A stretch of 64,000 nt of DNA from CAZSAL01 sp964604825 (GCA_964604825.1 CAZSAL010000001.1:1-64000); one strand, 5' to 3'; numbered from the stretch's first letter, positions 39,797 to 48,818 are shown. The notes: a model not told the origin generated them from the sequence alone. Made by a program: numbers and translations.

Positions 39797-39842
39797 ATCA
39801 GAGTTCGGTGAGGATTTTGGGAGGCATCAGCCAGTCGAGGGA
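39797..39842. repeat. duplicated sixA 3' end, left copy
   Basis: About 45 bp match 41130-41174 with two mismatches, in the same orientation. The right copy is the last 44 bp of sixA, including its stop codon. The two copies bracket the DUF4143 ATPase gene as direct repeats, as expected if that gene was inserted or recombined in here. The rest of 39745-39949 holds nothing recognisable. Confidence 0.85.
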
Positions 39843-39949
39843 GTAAAAGATGACCTTCAAAAAGGAGGAGAGGTCGCGCCGGAAATCCCTTGCAAATATC
39901 CGGTACATGATTAAAATATGGAATAGTAAATTCCGAATTGAGGCGCAGA

Positions 39950-41119
39950 ATGGAATTATATAGGCGATTTCTAAAAGACCCTGAAAAGAGTTTTTTCCTT
40001 CTTGGTCCCAGAGGGACGGGTAAATCGACGTGGGTCCAATCCGTTTTTGATGACGCCCTGCGTATTGATTTGCTGGAACCGGAAGTTTTCCGGAGTTACA
40101 GCGCCCGGCCGGAACGCCTTAGAGAGACTGTTGAAGGAAATCCTGCCAAAAGAACTGTCATTGTTGATGAAATTCAGAAAATCCCGGAGCTTTTGAGCGT
40201 CGTCCATTTTCTTATCGAGAAAAAACGCGGAACTCAGTTCATTCTCACCGGATCCAGCGCCCGCAAGTTGAAACGGACGGGAGCGGATCTGCTCTCCGGC
40301 CGCGCTTTGATGCGCACCATGTATCCTTTTATGGCAGCGGAACTGGGGACGCACTTCGATTTCGAAAAAGCCTTAGCAAACGGCCTGCTGCCTCTGGTCT
40401 GGAGTTCTGCACAGCCTCAGGAAGTTCTTAAAGCCTATGCGGCGCTGTACCTGCGCGAGGAGGTCCAGATGGAGGGGCTTGTCCGGAATATCGGCAATTT
40501 CTCCCGCTTTCTGGAGGCCGTCAGTTTTTCGCATGCTTCAATTTTGAATATCGCCAATGTTGCAAGAGATTGTCAGATTGAGCGGAAGGTGGTCGAAGGA
40601 TACGCCGCCATCGTTGAAGACCTTCTGCTGGCTTTCCGGATCCCCGTGTTCACGAAACGCGCCAAACGCGAGGTGGCCGTCCATCCCAAGTTTTATTTCT
40701 TTGACGCGGGTGTTTTCCGCTCGCTGAGGCCGCGGGGACCGCTGGATCATCCCGCGGAAATTGACGGGCATGCGCTGGAGGGGCTGGTGGCTCAGCATTT
40801 GCGGTCATGGATTGCTTATGGGAACGAGCAGAATAAACTGTCGTTTTGGCGGACACGCTCAGGAGTGGAGGTGGACTTTGTTGTTTACGGTCCGGACACT
40901 TTCCATGCGATCGAAGTTAAAAATTCAGACCGGGTGAGGGATGAGGATTTAAGAGGCCTGCGGGCGTTTCAACAGGATTATCCGGAAGCCAAAGGGTTGT
41001 TGCTCTATCGAGGAAAGGAACGGCTGAAGCGGCATAACGTTCTGTGCATTCCCTGTGACGAATTTTTGGCTCGCCTGCATCCTGATCGAAACCTTTCCTA
41101 TGGATATAGGCAGGTTTAA
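39950..41119 (+). CDS. AAA ATPase with DUF4143 C-terminal domain
   Basis: About 389 residues. Walker A is LGPRGTGKST near the N-terminus, Walker B is VIVDEIQKIP, and sensor-like ILTGSSARKLKR follows. The C-terminal part is the DUF4143 nuclease-like fold, with VDFVVYGPDTFHAIEVKNSD matching a D-x(n)-ExK metal site. This family is often found as scattered, mobile single genes. The frame extends to TTG 39938, but ATG 39950 with TGAGG 8 bp upstream is preferred. The gene lies between two copies of the sixA 3' end and runs opposite to the polyphosphate operon. Confidence 0.88.
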   Translation: MELYRRFLKDPEKSFFLLGPRGTGKSTWVQSVFDDALRIDLLEPEVFRSYSARPERLRETVEGNPAKRTVIVDEIQKIPELLSVVHFLIEKKRGTQFILTGSSARKLKRTGADLLSGRALMRTMYPFMAAELGTHFDFEKALANGLLPLVWSSAQPQEVLKAYAALYLREEVQMEGLVRNIGNFSRFLEAVSFSHASILNIANVARDCQIERKVVEGYAAIVEDLLLAFRIPVFTKRAKREVAVHPKFYFFDAGVFRSLRPRGPLDHPAEIDGHALEGLVAQHLRSWIAYGNEQNKLSFWRTRSGVEVDFVVYGPDTFHAIEVKNSDRVRDEDLRGLRAFQQDYPEAKGLLLYRGKERLKRHNVLCIPCDEFLARLHPDRNLSYGYRQV

Positions 41120-41129
41120 CGGCAGTGTG

Positions 41130-41174
41130 ATCAGAGTTCGGTGAGGATTTTGGGGGGCATCAGCCAGTCGAGAG
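41130..41174. repeat. sixA 3' end, right copy of the direct repeat
   Basis: This is the functional copy: it encodes the last residues of SixA on the minus strand. Its partner is 39797-39842. Confidence 0.85.
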
Positions 41175-41625
41175 AGGCGCAGCGGCCGTAGCGGAGTTTT
41201 TCCGATGAGATTTTGACCAGCCCGGCTTTTTTCAAATTCATGATCATTCCCGTATTGCCCGCCACGAGCACGGAAATCAGCCGGCTGAGATAGGGTTCGT
41301 GCCCGACCAGGAGAACGGACCGCCATTTCTGCCTGGAAAGATCCCGAACCAGACGTTCCGGATCGCCGTCAACAGCCAGGCTCGACCAGCGTTCGAGTTG
41401 CTTTTTCATGTCAAAGACCTTCGACACGATTTTTGCCGTCTCCAGCGCCCGCCGGTAGGGGCTTGTAATAATGCGGTCAAAGGAAATGCCCAGATCCTGC
41501 AGGCCATTCGCCACGTCTTTCGTCCTGCTTCTTCCTGCGCCTGTCAAAGGACGGTCACGGTCATCCTGCGGAGCCCAGTCTTCTTTATCGCGCGCCAGCC
41601 CGTGACGCAGAATGTAAAGTTCCAT
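41131..41625 (-). CDS. sixA: phosphohistidine phosphatase SixA-like
   Basis: A histidine phosphatase of about 164 residues. The N-terminal MELYILRHGLA has the RHG catalytic motif. ITSPYRRALETAKIV and VLLVGHEPYLSRL supply the remaining conserved Arg, Glu and second His. Known SixA removes phosphate from histidine-containing phosphotransfer or PTS proteins. The frame continues upstream, but the ATG at 41625 has a strong GGAGG and begins exactly at the family start. It overlaps the end of the upstream ppx gene by 41 bp. It is the last gene of the minus-strand polyphosphate operon. Confidence 0.9.
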   Translation of the reverse strand: MELYILRHGLARDKEDWAPQDDRDRPLTGAGRSRTKDVANGLQDLGISFDRIITSPYRRALETAKIVSKVFDMKKQLERWSSLAVDGDPERLVRDLSRQKWRSVLLVGHEPYLSRLISVLVAGNTGMIMNLKKAGLVKISSEKLRYGRCASLDWLMPPKILTEL

Positions 41626-42628
41626 TTGCCTCCCTCCACCAGTCATCGCCCCATTGCCTGTAAGCTTCCAGCATACCCTCGCGGAGTCCGAAAGCGCTTA
41701 CACGCAGGCGCTGAAGGTTGTAATGGCGCAGCATCAGGCTGAGAATCAGGCCGCCAATGGCGATCAGTCTGATACGCCGGCAATCGATGTCGCTACGGCC
41801 TGCGATAATCTGTGAATGATGGGACAATAAATTCTCAATTACGCCGTCGATTTCATTCAGCGAGAGCGTTCTGTCGCCATTGCGGGGAGGTGCCAGTTTC
41901 AAAAGGTTTCTTGCGCAGCCCCCCAGAGCTATCGCTCCGTCCAATTCCGGTCCCTGCGGCGCCAGTCGGGAAAGTATTTCGTAAATCTGCGCATGCAAGG
42001 CAGACCATTCAGCCTTTGAAGGAGGATCATTCTGGATTTGTACGGACAAAATACCGCTGCCTAAACGCAGCGATGCGCCTGTCAAACGAATCAGCCCTTT
42101 GCTGAAAGAGATCTGAGTGGAGCCTCCGCCCATGTCAATCAGGAGATGGTTCCCCTGCGCGGGCAGGAGAGGAACAGCCCCCATGAACCCCAATTGTGAT
42201 TCCCGCTCGCCGCTGAGGATGCGGATGGGCAATCCCAGATCTCCGGATAGTTTTTCTACGACAATCGCGCCGCTTCTTGCGCTGCGAACGGCCTCCGTCG
42301 CGCCGATCAGGATGATCCCTGCGCCTTCGGAACGCGCCACGGCCACATATTTTTCCAGGATATGATAAATGACCGGCAAAGCGGTTGCGGGTATGTCGCC
42401 TTCAAGCGTGACCAGGCGCCCCAATTCCGTCAATTCGGCGATAGAAGTGACGTGTTCCCATCCGCCCGATGCTCCGGGTTTCGCTACGAGCAGATGGATA
42501 GTGTTTGACCCAATATCGATTGCGGCCAGTGGGGGTTTCTGAAGTGCGGAGTGCGGAGTGCGGAGTATGGAAGCAGGTTTTTCTATGAAAACTTCCTTCT
42601 TCCGCATTCCGTATTCCGCATTCCACAT
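41585..42628 (-). CDS. ppx: Ppx/GppA-type phosphatase, short form
   Basis: An exopolyphosphatase or pppGpp phosphatase of the ASKHA fold. Phosphate loop 1 is AAIDIGSNTIHLLVAK, followed by GATEAVRSA, then GESQLGFMGAV, and LLIDMGGGSTQI as loop 2. About 315 residues belong to the family, so the HD domain of long forms is absent. The first 30 residues (MWNAEYGMRKKEV and on) are encoded by a heptamer palindrome, and no alternative start lies close to the domain. The repeat may therefore supply the start codon, or initiation is non-canonical. It sits 1 bp after ppk1 on the minus strand. Confidence 0.85.
   Translation of the reverse strand: MWNAEYGMRKKEVFIEKPASILRTPHSALQKPPLAAIDIGSNTIHLLVAKPGASGGWEHVTSIAELTELGRLVTLEGDIPATALPVIYHILEKYVAVARSEGAGIILIGATEAVRSARSGAIVVEKLSGDLGLPIRILSGERESQLGFMGAVPLLPAQGNHLLIDMGGGSTQISFSKGLIRLTGASLRLGSGILSVQIQNDPPSKAEWSALHAQIYEILSRLAPQGPELDGAIALGGCARNLLKLAPPRNGDRTLSLNEIDGVIENLLSHHSQIIAGRSDIDCRRIRLIAIGGLILSLMLRHYNLQRLRVSAFGLREGMLEAYRQWGDDWWREANGTLHSASRAGAR
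42543..42628. repeat. heptamer palindrome overlapping the ppx start
   Basis: Three to four GTGCGGA heptamers at 42543-42572 face TCCGCAT-type heptamers at 42598-42628, forming an imperfect hairpin of about 30-bp arms with a loop of about 25 bases. It overlaps the ppx N-terminus. It has the same design as the AGGGCAAA and GTGAAGC palindromes in the giant genes, but a different unit. Confidence 0.75.
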
Positions 42629-42629
42629 T

Positions 42630-44684
42630 TTATTGGTGTTGCAGAGAAGTGAGGGGTTTCTGCGGTTTCAGCGTCCTGGGAATAGATTTGACAATGTTTT
42701 TTTCTTCCTCAATAACGCGGTCACAAAGGGTTTCCTGGGCGCGCACTTTCTTGCGCGCTCCGGCTTCTATCTTTATATATGTGCCGTCGGGTATAAGATG
42801 CCAGGATTTGACGTTATCACGGAAATACAGGTTCAGAATTTCCATCAGGCGTTTTTTGGTTTCAGGATCTTCTACAGGGACCATTAATTCAATGCGGCGA
42901 TCCAGATTCCGGGGCATCCAGTCCGCGCTGGCCATATAAAACTCGTCATTGCCGCCGTTTGCAAAGTAAAAAAGGCGTCCATGTTCCAGGAACTGATCGA
43001 CGATGCTGATGACTTCTATCGTTTCGCTTAAACCTTTTAGCCCTGGCTTTAAGGTGCAGATGCCGCGGACATTGAGGCGTATGCGCACTCCCGCCTTGGA
43101 AGCCTGATACAGCGCTTCGATAATTTCAGGATCGCAGAGCGAATTCATTTTGGCCATGATCAACCCGGGTTTCTGAGGCGTGGAAACGAGGATTTCCCGG
43201 CGGATCAGGCGCAGCAGCTTGCGCCGCAATCCATATGGGGCTACGTCGATTTTGGCCCATCCTGCGGGCTGGGAGTAGCCGGTAATCATGTTGAAAAAAG
43301 CGGAAATATCGTTGGCCAGGTCCTCGTTGGTCGTGAAGTAAGAAAAGTCGGAATAAAGACGGGCTGTTTTTTCATTGTAGTTGCCAGTCGAGAGATGAAC
43401 GTACCGTTTGATGCCTTCGGATTCCCTCCTGATCACCAGGCACGCCTTGGCATGAGTCTTCAAACCGGCCAGACCGTAAAGAACGGTAGCGCCTGCCATC
43501 TGCAGGCGGCGCGCCCATTCGATGTTGTTTGCTTCATCGAAGCGGGCCTTAAGTTCGATCAGCGCTGTGACGCGTTTTCCCTTTTCTGCGGCTGTTTCAA
43601 GAGAGCGCAGTATCGGCGAATCCTTGTCGATCCGGTAGAGCGTTTGTTTTATGGCCAGGACATCGGGATCTTCGGCTGCGGTTTGAAGAAACCGGCTGAC
43701 GCAGTCAAACGATTCATAAGGAAAAACAGCCAGCACGTTTTTCGATTTAAGCAGAGCCCAGACATCGTCAGATTCTTCGAAATCGCGGCAGGGACGCGGT
43801 TCCCACGTTTTGCGCTTCAACTGCTCAAAGCCGGGCTGGAGAGCGATCTGGGAGACGCTTTTGAGGTCGAACCAGTCGCTGACGGGCACGATCGAAGCCT
43901 CAGTGATGGAAAAACGTTCGCAGATGAACCGGACAGCGGCGGCGGAAGCCCTGATTTCCAAACGCATGATCGCCCCTTCGCGCCTCCGGCGCAAAGCTTC
44001 GGTCATGACTTTCATGAAATCTTCGTCCTTTTCCTCATCCAGCGTCATTTCCGCGCCCCGCGTAAGCCGGATAAGCCCGCGATCGATGATTTCAAAGCCG
44101 CTGAACAGATCCCTTGCGAAAAAGGACACAACGTCTTCAAGCAGCACAAAGGGATGCCCTTTTTCGGACGGCAAATAGACCATCCGGGGGAAATTGGAAG
44201 GGATTTCAACAACGGCGTATTTCGGCTCGGAAGTTTTTCCGTCCGTGAGCGTAAACAGCAGATGCAGCCTGAGATTGGAAAGAACCGGGACCGGCCCGTC
44301 CGCAGCCAGGGAAATGGGAGTAAGTACCGGGAAAAGTTCTCTGTCATAAAAAGTTTTCAGGCGTTCCATTTGAACGGGAGTCAGAGCTTCCGGCATCAGG
44401 CGTACAAGCCCCGCCGACTCCATCTCCGGCGCCATTTTCTGAAGAAAATAGTTCTCCTGCCGCTTCATCAATTCTTTCGCCCGCAAAAGCGTCTGAGCCA
44501 GTTCAGGGTCATCCGGAGGGTAGCTGGCGATGCGCACCATGAAGAATTCGTCCATATTGGAGCTGACGATTCCCAGAAACTTTAGACGCTCAAGCAGCGG
44601 ATTGGTTTCATCCATCCCTTCCGCCAGCACGCGGGAATTGAACTCGAGCATCGAAATTTCGCGATTAAAAAGTTTTTCCTTCAC
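42630..44684 (-). CDS. ppk1: polyphosphate kinase 1
   Basis: 684 residues, the normal PPK1 length. PPK1 reversibly transfers the terminal phosphate of ATP to polyphosphate and is often membrane-associated. The N-terminal LFNREISMLEFNSRVLAEG and GIVSSNMDEFFMVRIA are family landmarks. The autophosphorylated histidine lies in the AGLKTHAKACLV region, and the phospholipase D-like C-terminal domains contain ADWMPRNLDRRIELMVP. It is the centre of an operon with two Ppx/GppA phosphatases, a ROK kinase and SixA. Confidence 0.96.
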   Translation of the reverse strand: MKEKLFNREISMLEFNSRVLAEGMDETNPLLERLKFLGIVSSNMDEFFMVRIASYPPDDPELAQTLLRAKELMKRQENYFLQKMAPEMESAGLVRLMPEALTPVQMERLKTFYDRELFPVLTPISLAADGPVPVLSNLRLHLLFTLTDGKTSEPKYAVVEIPSNFPRMVYLPSEKGHPFVLLEDVVSFFARDLFSGFEIIDRGLIRLTRGAEMTLDEEKDEDFMKVMTEALRRRREGAIMRLEIRASAAAVRFICERFSITEASIVPVSDWFDLKSVSQIALQPGFEQLKRKTWEPRPCRDFEESDDVWALLKSKNVLAVFPYESFDCVSRFLQTAAEDPDVLAIKQTLYRIDKDSPILRSLETAAEKGKRVTALIELKARFDEANNIEWARRLQMAGATVLYGLAGLKTHAKACLVIRRESEGIKRYVHLSTGNYNEKTARLYSDFSYFTTNEDLANDISAFFNMITGYSQPAGWAKIDVAPYGLRRKLLRLIRREILVSTPQKPGLIMAKMNSLCDPEIIEALYQASKAGVRIRLNVRGICTLKPGLKGLSETIEVISIVDQFLEHGRLFYFANGGNDEFYMASADWMPRNLDRRIELMVPVEDPETKKRLMEILNLYFRDNVKSWHLIPDGTYIKIEAGARKKVRAQETLCDRVIEEEKNIVKSIPRTLKPQKPLTSLQHQ

Positions 44685-44699
44685 GCCGTTCTCCGAAGA

Positions 44700-46268
44700 T
44701 TATCCTTCCGCTTTGACCGGGATGCCCTGTTTCAGCACGACGTTCGCGCCGAGGACATCCGTAAACATTGAGTCTTTTCTGGAAAGCGCGTCTTTCTCCA
44801 GGGAAATATCGCCTACTTCCTCGGGAACCCAGAGGTTACAGACATCGCCATACCGTTCCAGGGTGAAGTCGCGTATTTTTTGCTGATGGCTCTTGTCCAG
44901 AGCGTCGGCCACGCGCAGTATGGCCGCCAGTTTTGACACCACCGCGCGGTCCGCCCGGGGCAATGACATGTAAGTTACATGTTTGGGCTGGGGAGGCGAT
45001 CGCCGGTGATACCGCACCACGTTGGAAACCACGTCTTTGTCCGATTTGCGCAGGCCAAAGATTTCAGCGGCATCTACCAGATAGCTGGAATGCTTATGAT
45101 GGCTGGTCGGGGAAATAAACATGCCTATATCGTGCAGGATCCCCGATACTTCCAGAAGCATCCTTTCGCGCGGCCCGAGGCCGTGATCTTCCTTTAACAG
45201 ATCAAATAATTTCAAAGACAATTGAGCCACGTTCAAAGCGTGCGCTTCATCGTACCTGTACTTGCGCCCCAGACTTTTTGCCGAACTGGTCACCTGGCGC
45301 GATAAATCTGTTCTTTTGTATCCGGATAGCAGCTGGGCAGTCTCGATCAGCAGGCCGTCCCTTATGCTGACCATGGGCACGATGATTTCATTGGCCTGCG
45401 TCTCGGCCATGAAACCGGCATAAAGCAGAAGGGAGGGGTAGAGGGATTCGGCGTCAAGATACGGTATGCCATATACATCTACGACGTCTTCAATGGACAT
45501 TTTGGAGAAATTTTTCACGATCTCGGAAAATTTGTTTTCTTTCATAATCGCCAGCGGAGCTTCGGGCTCGCCTGCCACCTGTTTCGAAAGGAAACGCATG
45601 TTGAATCCTAGGGCGATAAAGCTGTCGATGTTTTTTAAGTCGTATTCGCGCAGGAAATCTTCGGCGATGGCGCGCACATAACGCTTTATGATCCGCTGCA
45701 ACGCCGCCGGTTCCGTTTTCCCGGGTTCGGCCTGCTCCGGTAGCCGTATCGTTCCTATGGGGAGAGAGCGGGTGATGGATACGGCGCCTTTTGTCGTGAT
45801 GATGATTTCCGTGCTGCCTGACCCCACTTCGATAATCAGGCAGTTTTTCTTGTCAAAGTCGAAACGCCCTTCCACCGCATGCTCAACTGCGATCAGTTCC
45901 AGGCGATTTTCTTCCGGACCTTCGACAACCTCAACGTCTATGCCTGTGCGTACGAAGACCTGATCGACGAAATTGTCGCGGTTGGCGGCTTCCCGGATCG
46001 CGCTGGTCGCTATGGTCTGCAGGCGCTTAACGCCGTAGGTATCCGCCAGTTCCTTGAAATTCTTCAGGATTTCTATGCTGTCGCGGATAACCCCGTGGCT
46101 GAGCCTGCCGTTCGTGAATACTTCCTTACCTAAAGGCGCGGGTTTTTGCAGGTTTTCCAGGTAGCGGATCGCCATACGCGGGCCAACCTCGGCGATCACC
46201 AGGCGGATGGCGCTTGAGCCGATATCGATAACGCCGATGGGTTCTTTGGAAACTAATGTTTCAGGCAT
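44700..46268 (-). CDS. Ppx/GppA phosphatase with HD domain
   Basis: 522 residues. The N-terminal half is the Ppx/GppA fold: IGVIDIGSSAIRLVIAEVG, TIATSAIREAANRDN and LIIEVGSGSTEIII. The second half (about 320-500) is an HD-type domain with ILHDIGMFISPTSHHKHSSY and a VRYHRRSPPQ segment. This layout fits exopolyphosphatase or guanosine pentaphosphate phosphohydrolase, so it can lower polyphosphate or alter (p)ppGpp. It lies 15 bp upstream of ppk1 and 6 bp after the ROK gene, clearly within one operon. Confidence 0.9.
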   Translation of the reverse strand: MPETLVSKEPIGVIDIGSSAIRLVIAEVGPRMAIRYLENLQKPAPLGKEVFTNGRLSHGVIRDSIEILKNFKELADTYGVKRLQTIATSAIREAANRDNFVDQVFVRTGIDVEVVEGPEENRLELIAVEHAVEGRFDFDKKNCLIIEVGSGSTEIIITTKGAVSITRSLPIGTIRLPEQAEPGKTEPAALQRIIKRYVRAIAEDFLREYDLKNIDSFIALGFNMRFLSKQVAGEPEAPLAIMKENKFSEIVKNFSKMSIEDVVDVYGIPYLDAESLYPSLLLYAGFMAETQANEIIVPMVSIRDGLLIETAQLLSGYKRTDLSRQVTSSAKSLGRKYRYDEAHALNVAQLSLKLFDLLKEDHGLGPRERMLLEVSGILHDIGMFISPTSHHKHSSYLVDAAEIFGLRKSDKDVVSNVVRYHRRSPPQPKHVTYMSLPRADRAVVSKLAAILRVADALDKSHQQKIRDFTLERYGDVCNLWVPEEVGDISLEKDALSRKDSMFTDVLGANVVLKQGIPVKAEG

Positions 46269-46274
46269 AAATTT

Positions 46275-47288
46275 TTACTCTGTGCTTTTGACTTTATCAT
46301 CGCCGTATCGGTCCCATGCGCGTTTGGCCGCACCCATGGAAACGGAATGATCTTTGAGTCTTGCGGGTACTACCTTTACCGTTTTCGCGAGGATAGGCAT
46401 GGCTTCCAGGCGCATCTGGCGTTCGGCTTCGCGTACGATGAGCTCGGGCAAAGCTTCTACCAGACCGCCGCCCAGAACGATCATAGCGGGATTAAAAACG
46501 TTCACAAGATCAGCCATAATCTGTCCCACAAGCCGCGCTTTAGCCTTGAGCATGATCTCGATTGAGCGCTCACGCGCTTTTACGGATTTTGCGAGAACAC
46601 TGCTTTTTATCGCCGGGACGCGCGCCTCGGTCTCCTTCCATATGGAGGGAGCCTGCTGCTTTGCCGCCAGGGCCGCCGCTTCGGAGGCTATCGCGACCCG
46701 CCCTGCCATGGCTTCCAGGCACCCGCGCCTGCCGCAGCCGCAAAAGGATCCTATAGGATCGACAAGCATGTGTCCGATTTCTCCTGCGCCCCCGGAAGCG
46801 CCCATATAGATCTCATTGTTCAGAATAAGCGCGCCGCCTATGCCCGTGCCTATGAAAATCCCGATGACGTTGGAAAAGCCTTTTGCCGCCCCGAACTGGT
46901 GCTCGCCGTAAAGCCCCGTTTTCACATCGTTCCCGAGCACTACCGGCAGTCCAGTCAAACGGGACAGCTTGGGGCCAAGCGGATAATTTTTTAAAAAACC
47001 GATGTTCGGGGAAGTAATGACGACGCCGCGCTTAACGTCGATAATTCCCGGGCATCCTACGCCGATACCGGCAATTTGCGCAGGCTTAACTTCCGCTTCT
47101 TTAAGCAGGTCTTTGACGGATTTTTGCAGCGTCCTCAGTAAAAAATTCAGCCCTTTTTCAGGCTTGGTCTTGAATTTAATTTCCGATTGACGCCGGAATT
47201 TCTCATCGAAAAGCGCCGCGAGTATTTTCGTGCCGCCTAAATCAATGCCTATGCTGTATTTCTTCGATTTGGGCACTGCCACCTCCAA
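46275..47288 (-). CDS. ROK family sugar kinase, glucokinase-like
   Basis: 337 residues. The N-terminal phosphate loop is SIGIDLGGTKILAALFD, GNDVKTGLYGEHQFGAAKG holds the catalytic aspartate region, and the ROK zinc motif is CGCGRRGCLEAMAG. It is expected to phosphorylate glucose or a related hexose with ATP. As first gene of an operon containing ppk1 and two polyphosphatases, use of polyphosphate as donor is possible; polyphosphate glucokinases belong to ROK, but nothing in the motifs proves it. The start at 47288 (MEVAVPKSKK) is an assumption. Confidence 0.88.
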   Translation of the reverse strand: MEVAVPKSKKYSIGIDLGGTKILAALFDEKFRRQSEIKFKTKPEKGLNFLLRTLQKSVKDLLKEAEVKPAQIAGIGVGCPGIIDVKRGVVITSPNIGFLKNYPLGPKLSRLTGLPVVLGNDVKTGLYGEHQFGAAKGFSNVIGIFIGTGIGGALILNNEIYMGASGGAGEIGHMLVDPIGSFCGCGRRGCLEAMAGRVAIASEAAALAAKQQAPSIWKETEARVPAIKSSVLAKSVKARERSIEIMLKAKARLVGQIMADLVNVFNPAMIVLGGGLVEALPELIVREAERQMRLEAMPILAKTVKVVPARLKDHSVSMGAAKRAWDRYGDDKVKSTE

Positions 47289-47321
47289 AAAAGATGTTTT
47301 CCAACGGGGAGAACCCCTTAA

Positions 47322-47990
47322 TTATAGGTTATTAGACTGCGCCCATTGCGTGCCATCCCAGGGGAATATGAATGGGACTTTTACCCGATTGGGTAAGGTC
47401 AATGTATTCCTGAGAACGGTCATAAAAGATTGGAAGATGTCGATTGCCTGACAAACCATGTCATCGGTGTAATAGTCATATTCGAGGATGTGTTTCTTAT
47501 GAAAATGCTTAAAATGAATGGAATTCCGCATGGTATTAAGCGTTTTCAAGTTGTGTGCCAGATCGTCATCCACGAGACCATAATAGGCGCCCAGATCAAT
47601 CAATTTGTCCATGGAAAAATGTTCCGGGATATAGATGGTTTTCCCCGGGATGCCCTTTCCGGAAACTTCGAGGCTGGAGAGAACATCGTATAGCGCCACT
47701 TCTACGATGCTGGCAAGCTCCATGAGGAGCGTTCGATTCATGAGAGAGCGCGTAGTCCTGAAAAGAGCGTTTCGAATCGCCCAGCAATGGTCTATAAACT
47801 GTAGATGATAAGCGGCATTGGAACGGTTTGTGTCATTGGCGATGAAATCGAAATTCTTTCGATAAATCGCGGCTTTTTTCGGCGAATGAACGATTCTCAC
47901 GATACCCTCATTGCCGTTAGAGGCCGAAAACGTAAAAAAAATCGGACATGAACAGACCAGTGCCGCGAATATTTTAAGATCTGAATACAT
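47322..47990 (-). CDS. hypothetical protein with possible HEPN-like motif
   Basis: 222 residues, not recognised. The C-terminal half contains LKTLNTMRNSIHFKHFHKKH, whose RN-x-x-H resembles the R-x(4-6)-H site of HEPN nucleases. The N-terminus has a weak hydrophobic stretch that could be a signal or anchor. It is separated by 33 bp from the ROK start and is in the same direction, but base use is more AT-rich than in the operon. It lies next to a toxin-antitoxin pair and may be part of a small defence or accessory cluster. Confidence 0.5.
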   Translation of the reverse strand: MYSDLKIFAALVCSCPIFFTFSASNGNEGIVRIVHSPKKAAIYRKNFDFIANDTNRSNAAYHLQFIDHCWAIRNALFRTTRSLMNRTLLMELASIVEVALYDVLSSLEVSGKGIPGKTIYIPEHFSMDKLIDLGAYYGLVDDDLAHNLKTLNTMRNSIHFKHFHKKHILEYDYYTDDMVCQAIDIFQSFMTVLRNTLTLPNRVKVPFIFPWDGTQWAQSNNL

Positions 47991-48072
47991 CGCCCGCTAT
48001 ATCAAAAAGCGGCGAGCGATGTCGTGCTAAAGAATTATTGACGGAAAGAAAACAGCCTGATAGACTAAATAC

Positions 48073-48306
48073 GTGAGCCCACAAACGTTACAATTAGCTA
48101 TCCAGCGTGTCGCTAAAGATCTTCCTCAGGATAAATTGATCGAGCTTCTCGACTATGCCGAGTTTTTGCAGAAGCGGAAGAAAACCTTTGCAAGTCGCTG
48201 GGATAATTTGGTTTATCGGCTGCGCAAGGCAGCCGATAAATCGGGATATCGGAAAAGTGATGTCGCTCGTTTAATCGTTGACGTGCGTTCCCGCGCACGT
48301 GCCTAA
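48073..48306 (+). CDS. putative antitoxin of PIN toxin pair
   Basis: 77 residues from a GTG start. The N-terminal part (IQRVAKDLPQDKLIELLDYA, then EFLQKRK) resembles DUF2281-like antitoxins. The C-terminal part is basic and could bind DNA or the toxin. It overlaps the following PIN-domain gene by 8 bp, the usual antitoxin-first order. Confidence 0.7.
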   Translation: MSPQTLQLAIQRVAKDLPQDKLIELLDYAEFLQKRKKTFASRWDNLVYRLRKAADKSGYRKSDVARLIVDVRSRARA

Positions 48307-48709
48307 AGTCAAAGTCGTTCTCGATACCAACCTCGTTATCTCCAGCCTTTGGCCAGGAACACCCCGCCGACTCGTTAATCTTTGTAAAACTGGTCAGATC
48401 ACCGTCCTGGTGTCAGAACCAATCATTAAAGAGTATTTGGAAGTTTTAGGACGCTTCTCTATCACGACAGAAGATGCACATGAATTTATCGTTTTATTCA
48501 CGGAACCCTTTCGAACTATGGTGGTAATTCCTAGAGAGAAGATCAACGTGGTCAAAACTGATCCTTCAGACGACAAATTTCTTGAATGCGCGCTCACAGG
48601 GAATGCCGATGTGATTATCAGTGGTGACCGACATCTTAAAGAGCTCAAAGTATTTAAAGGCATTCCAATTCTCTCTGCTTCTGATTTCCTAAAGCAATAC
48701 AAGTTCTAA
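48299..48709 (+). CDS. PIN-domain toxin (COG1569-like)
   Basis: A putative toxin ribonuclease of 136 residues from GTG 48299. Acidic metal ligands of the PIN fold are visible in VVLDTNLVISSL, the middle EPIIKEYLEVL, DPSDDKFLECALTGNADVII and SGDRHLKEL. The frame is open to a TTG at 48278, but the GTG keeps the short overlap with the antitoxin and starts just before the first strand. Nothing recognisable lies between its stop and the structured RNA that begins at 48819, except a weak TTGACG at 48744. Confidence 0.85.
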   Translation: MPKVKVVLDTNLVISSLWPGTPRRLVNLCKTGQITVLVSEPIIKEYLEVLGRFSITTEDAHEFIVLFTEPFRTMVVIPREKINVVKTDPSDDKFLECALTGNADVIISGDRHLKELKVFKGIPILSASDFLKQYKF

Positions 48710-48818
48710 CGCATTGCAAAACTGGTACAAAGGATACATACTTTTGACGAGTAGGAAGTTGGTGTTTGTATGTGCAGGAATGTTTGGAGGATTTAAAGAA
48801 AGAGAAAAAGTCGTAAAT

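Noticed and set aside
39849..39963. A 37-codon open frame before the DUF4143 ATPase
   Set aside because: It overlaps the ATPase start in another frame, has no family resemblance and lies in probable insertion-derived sequence.
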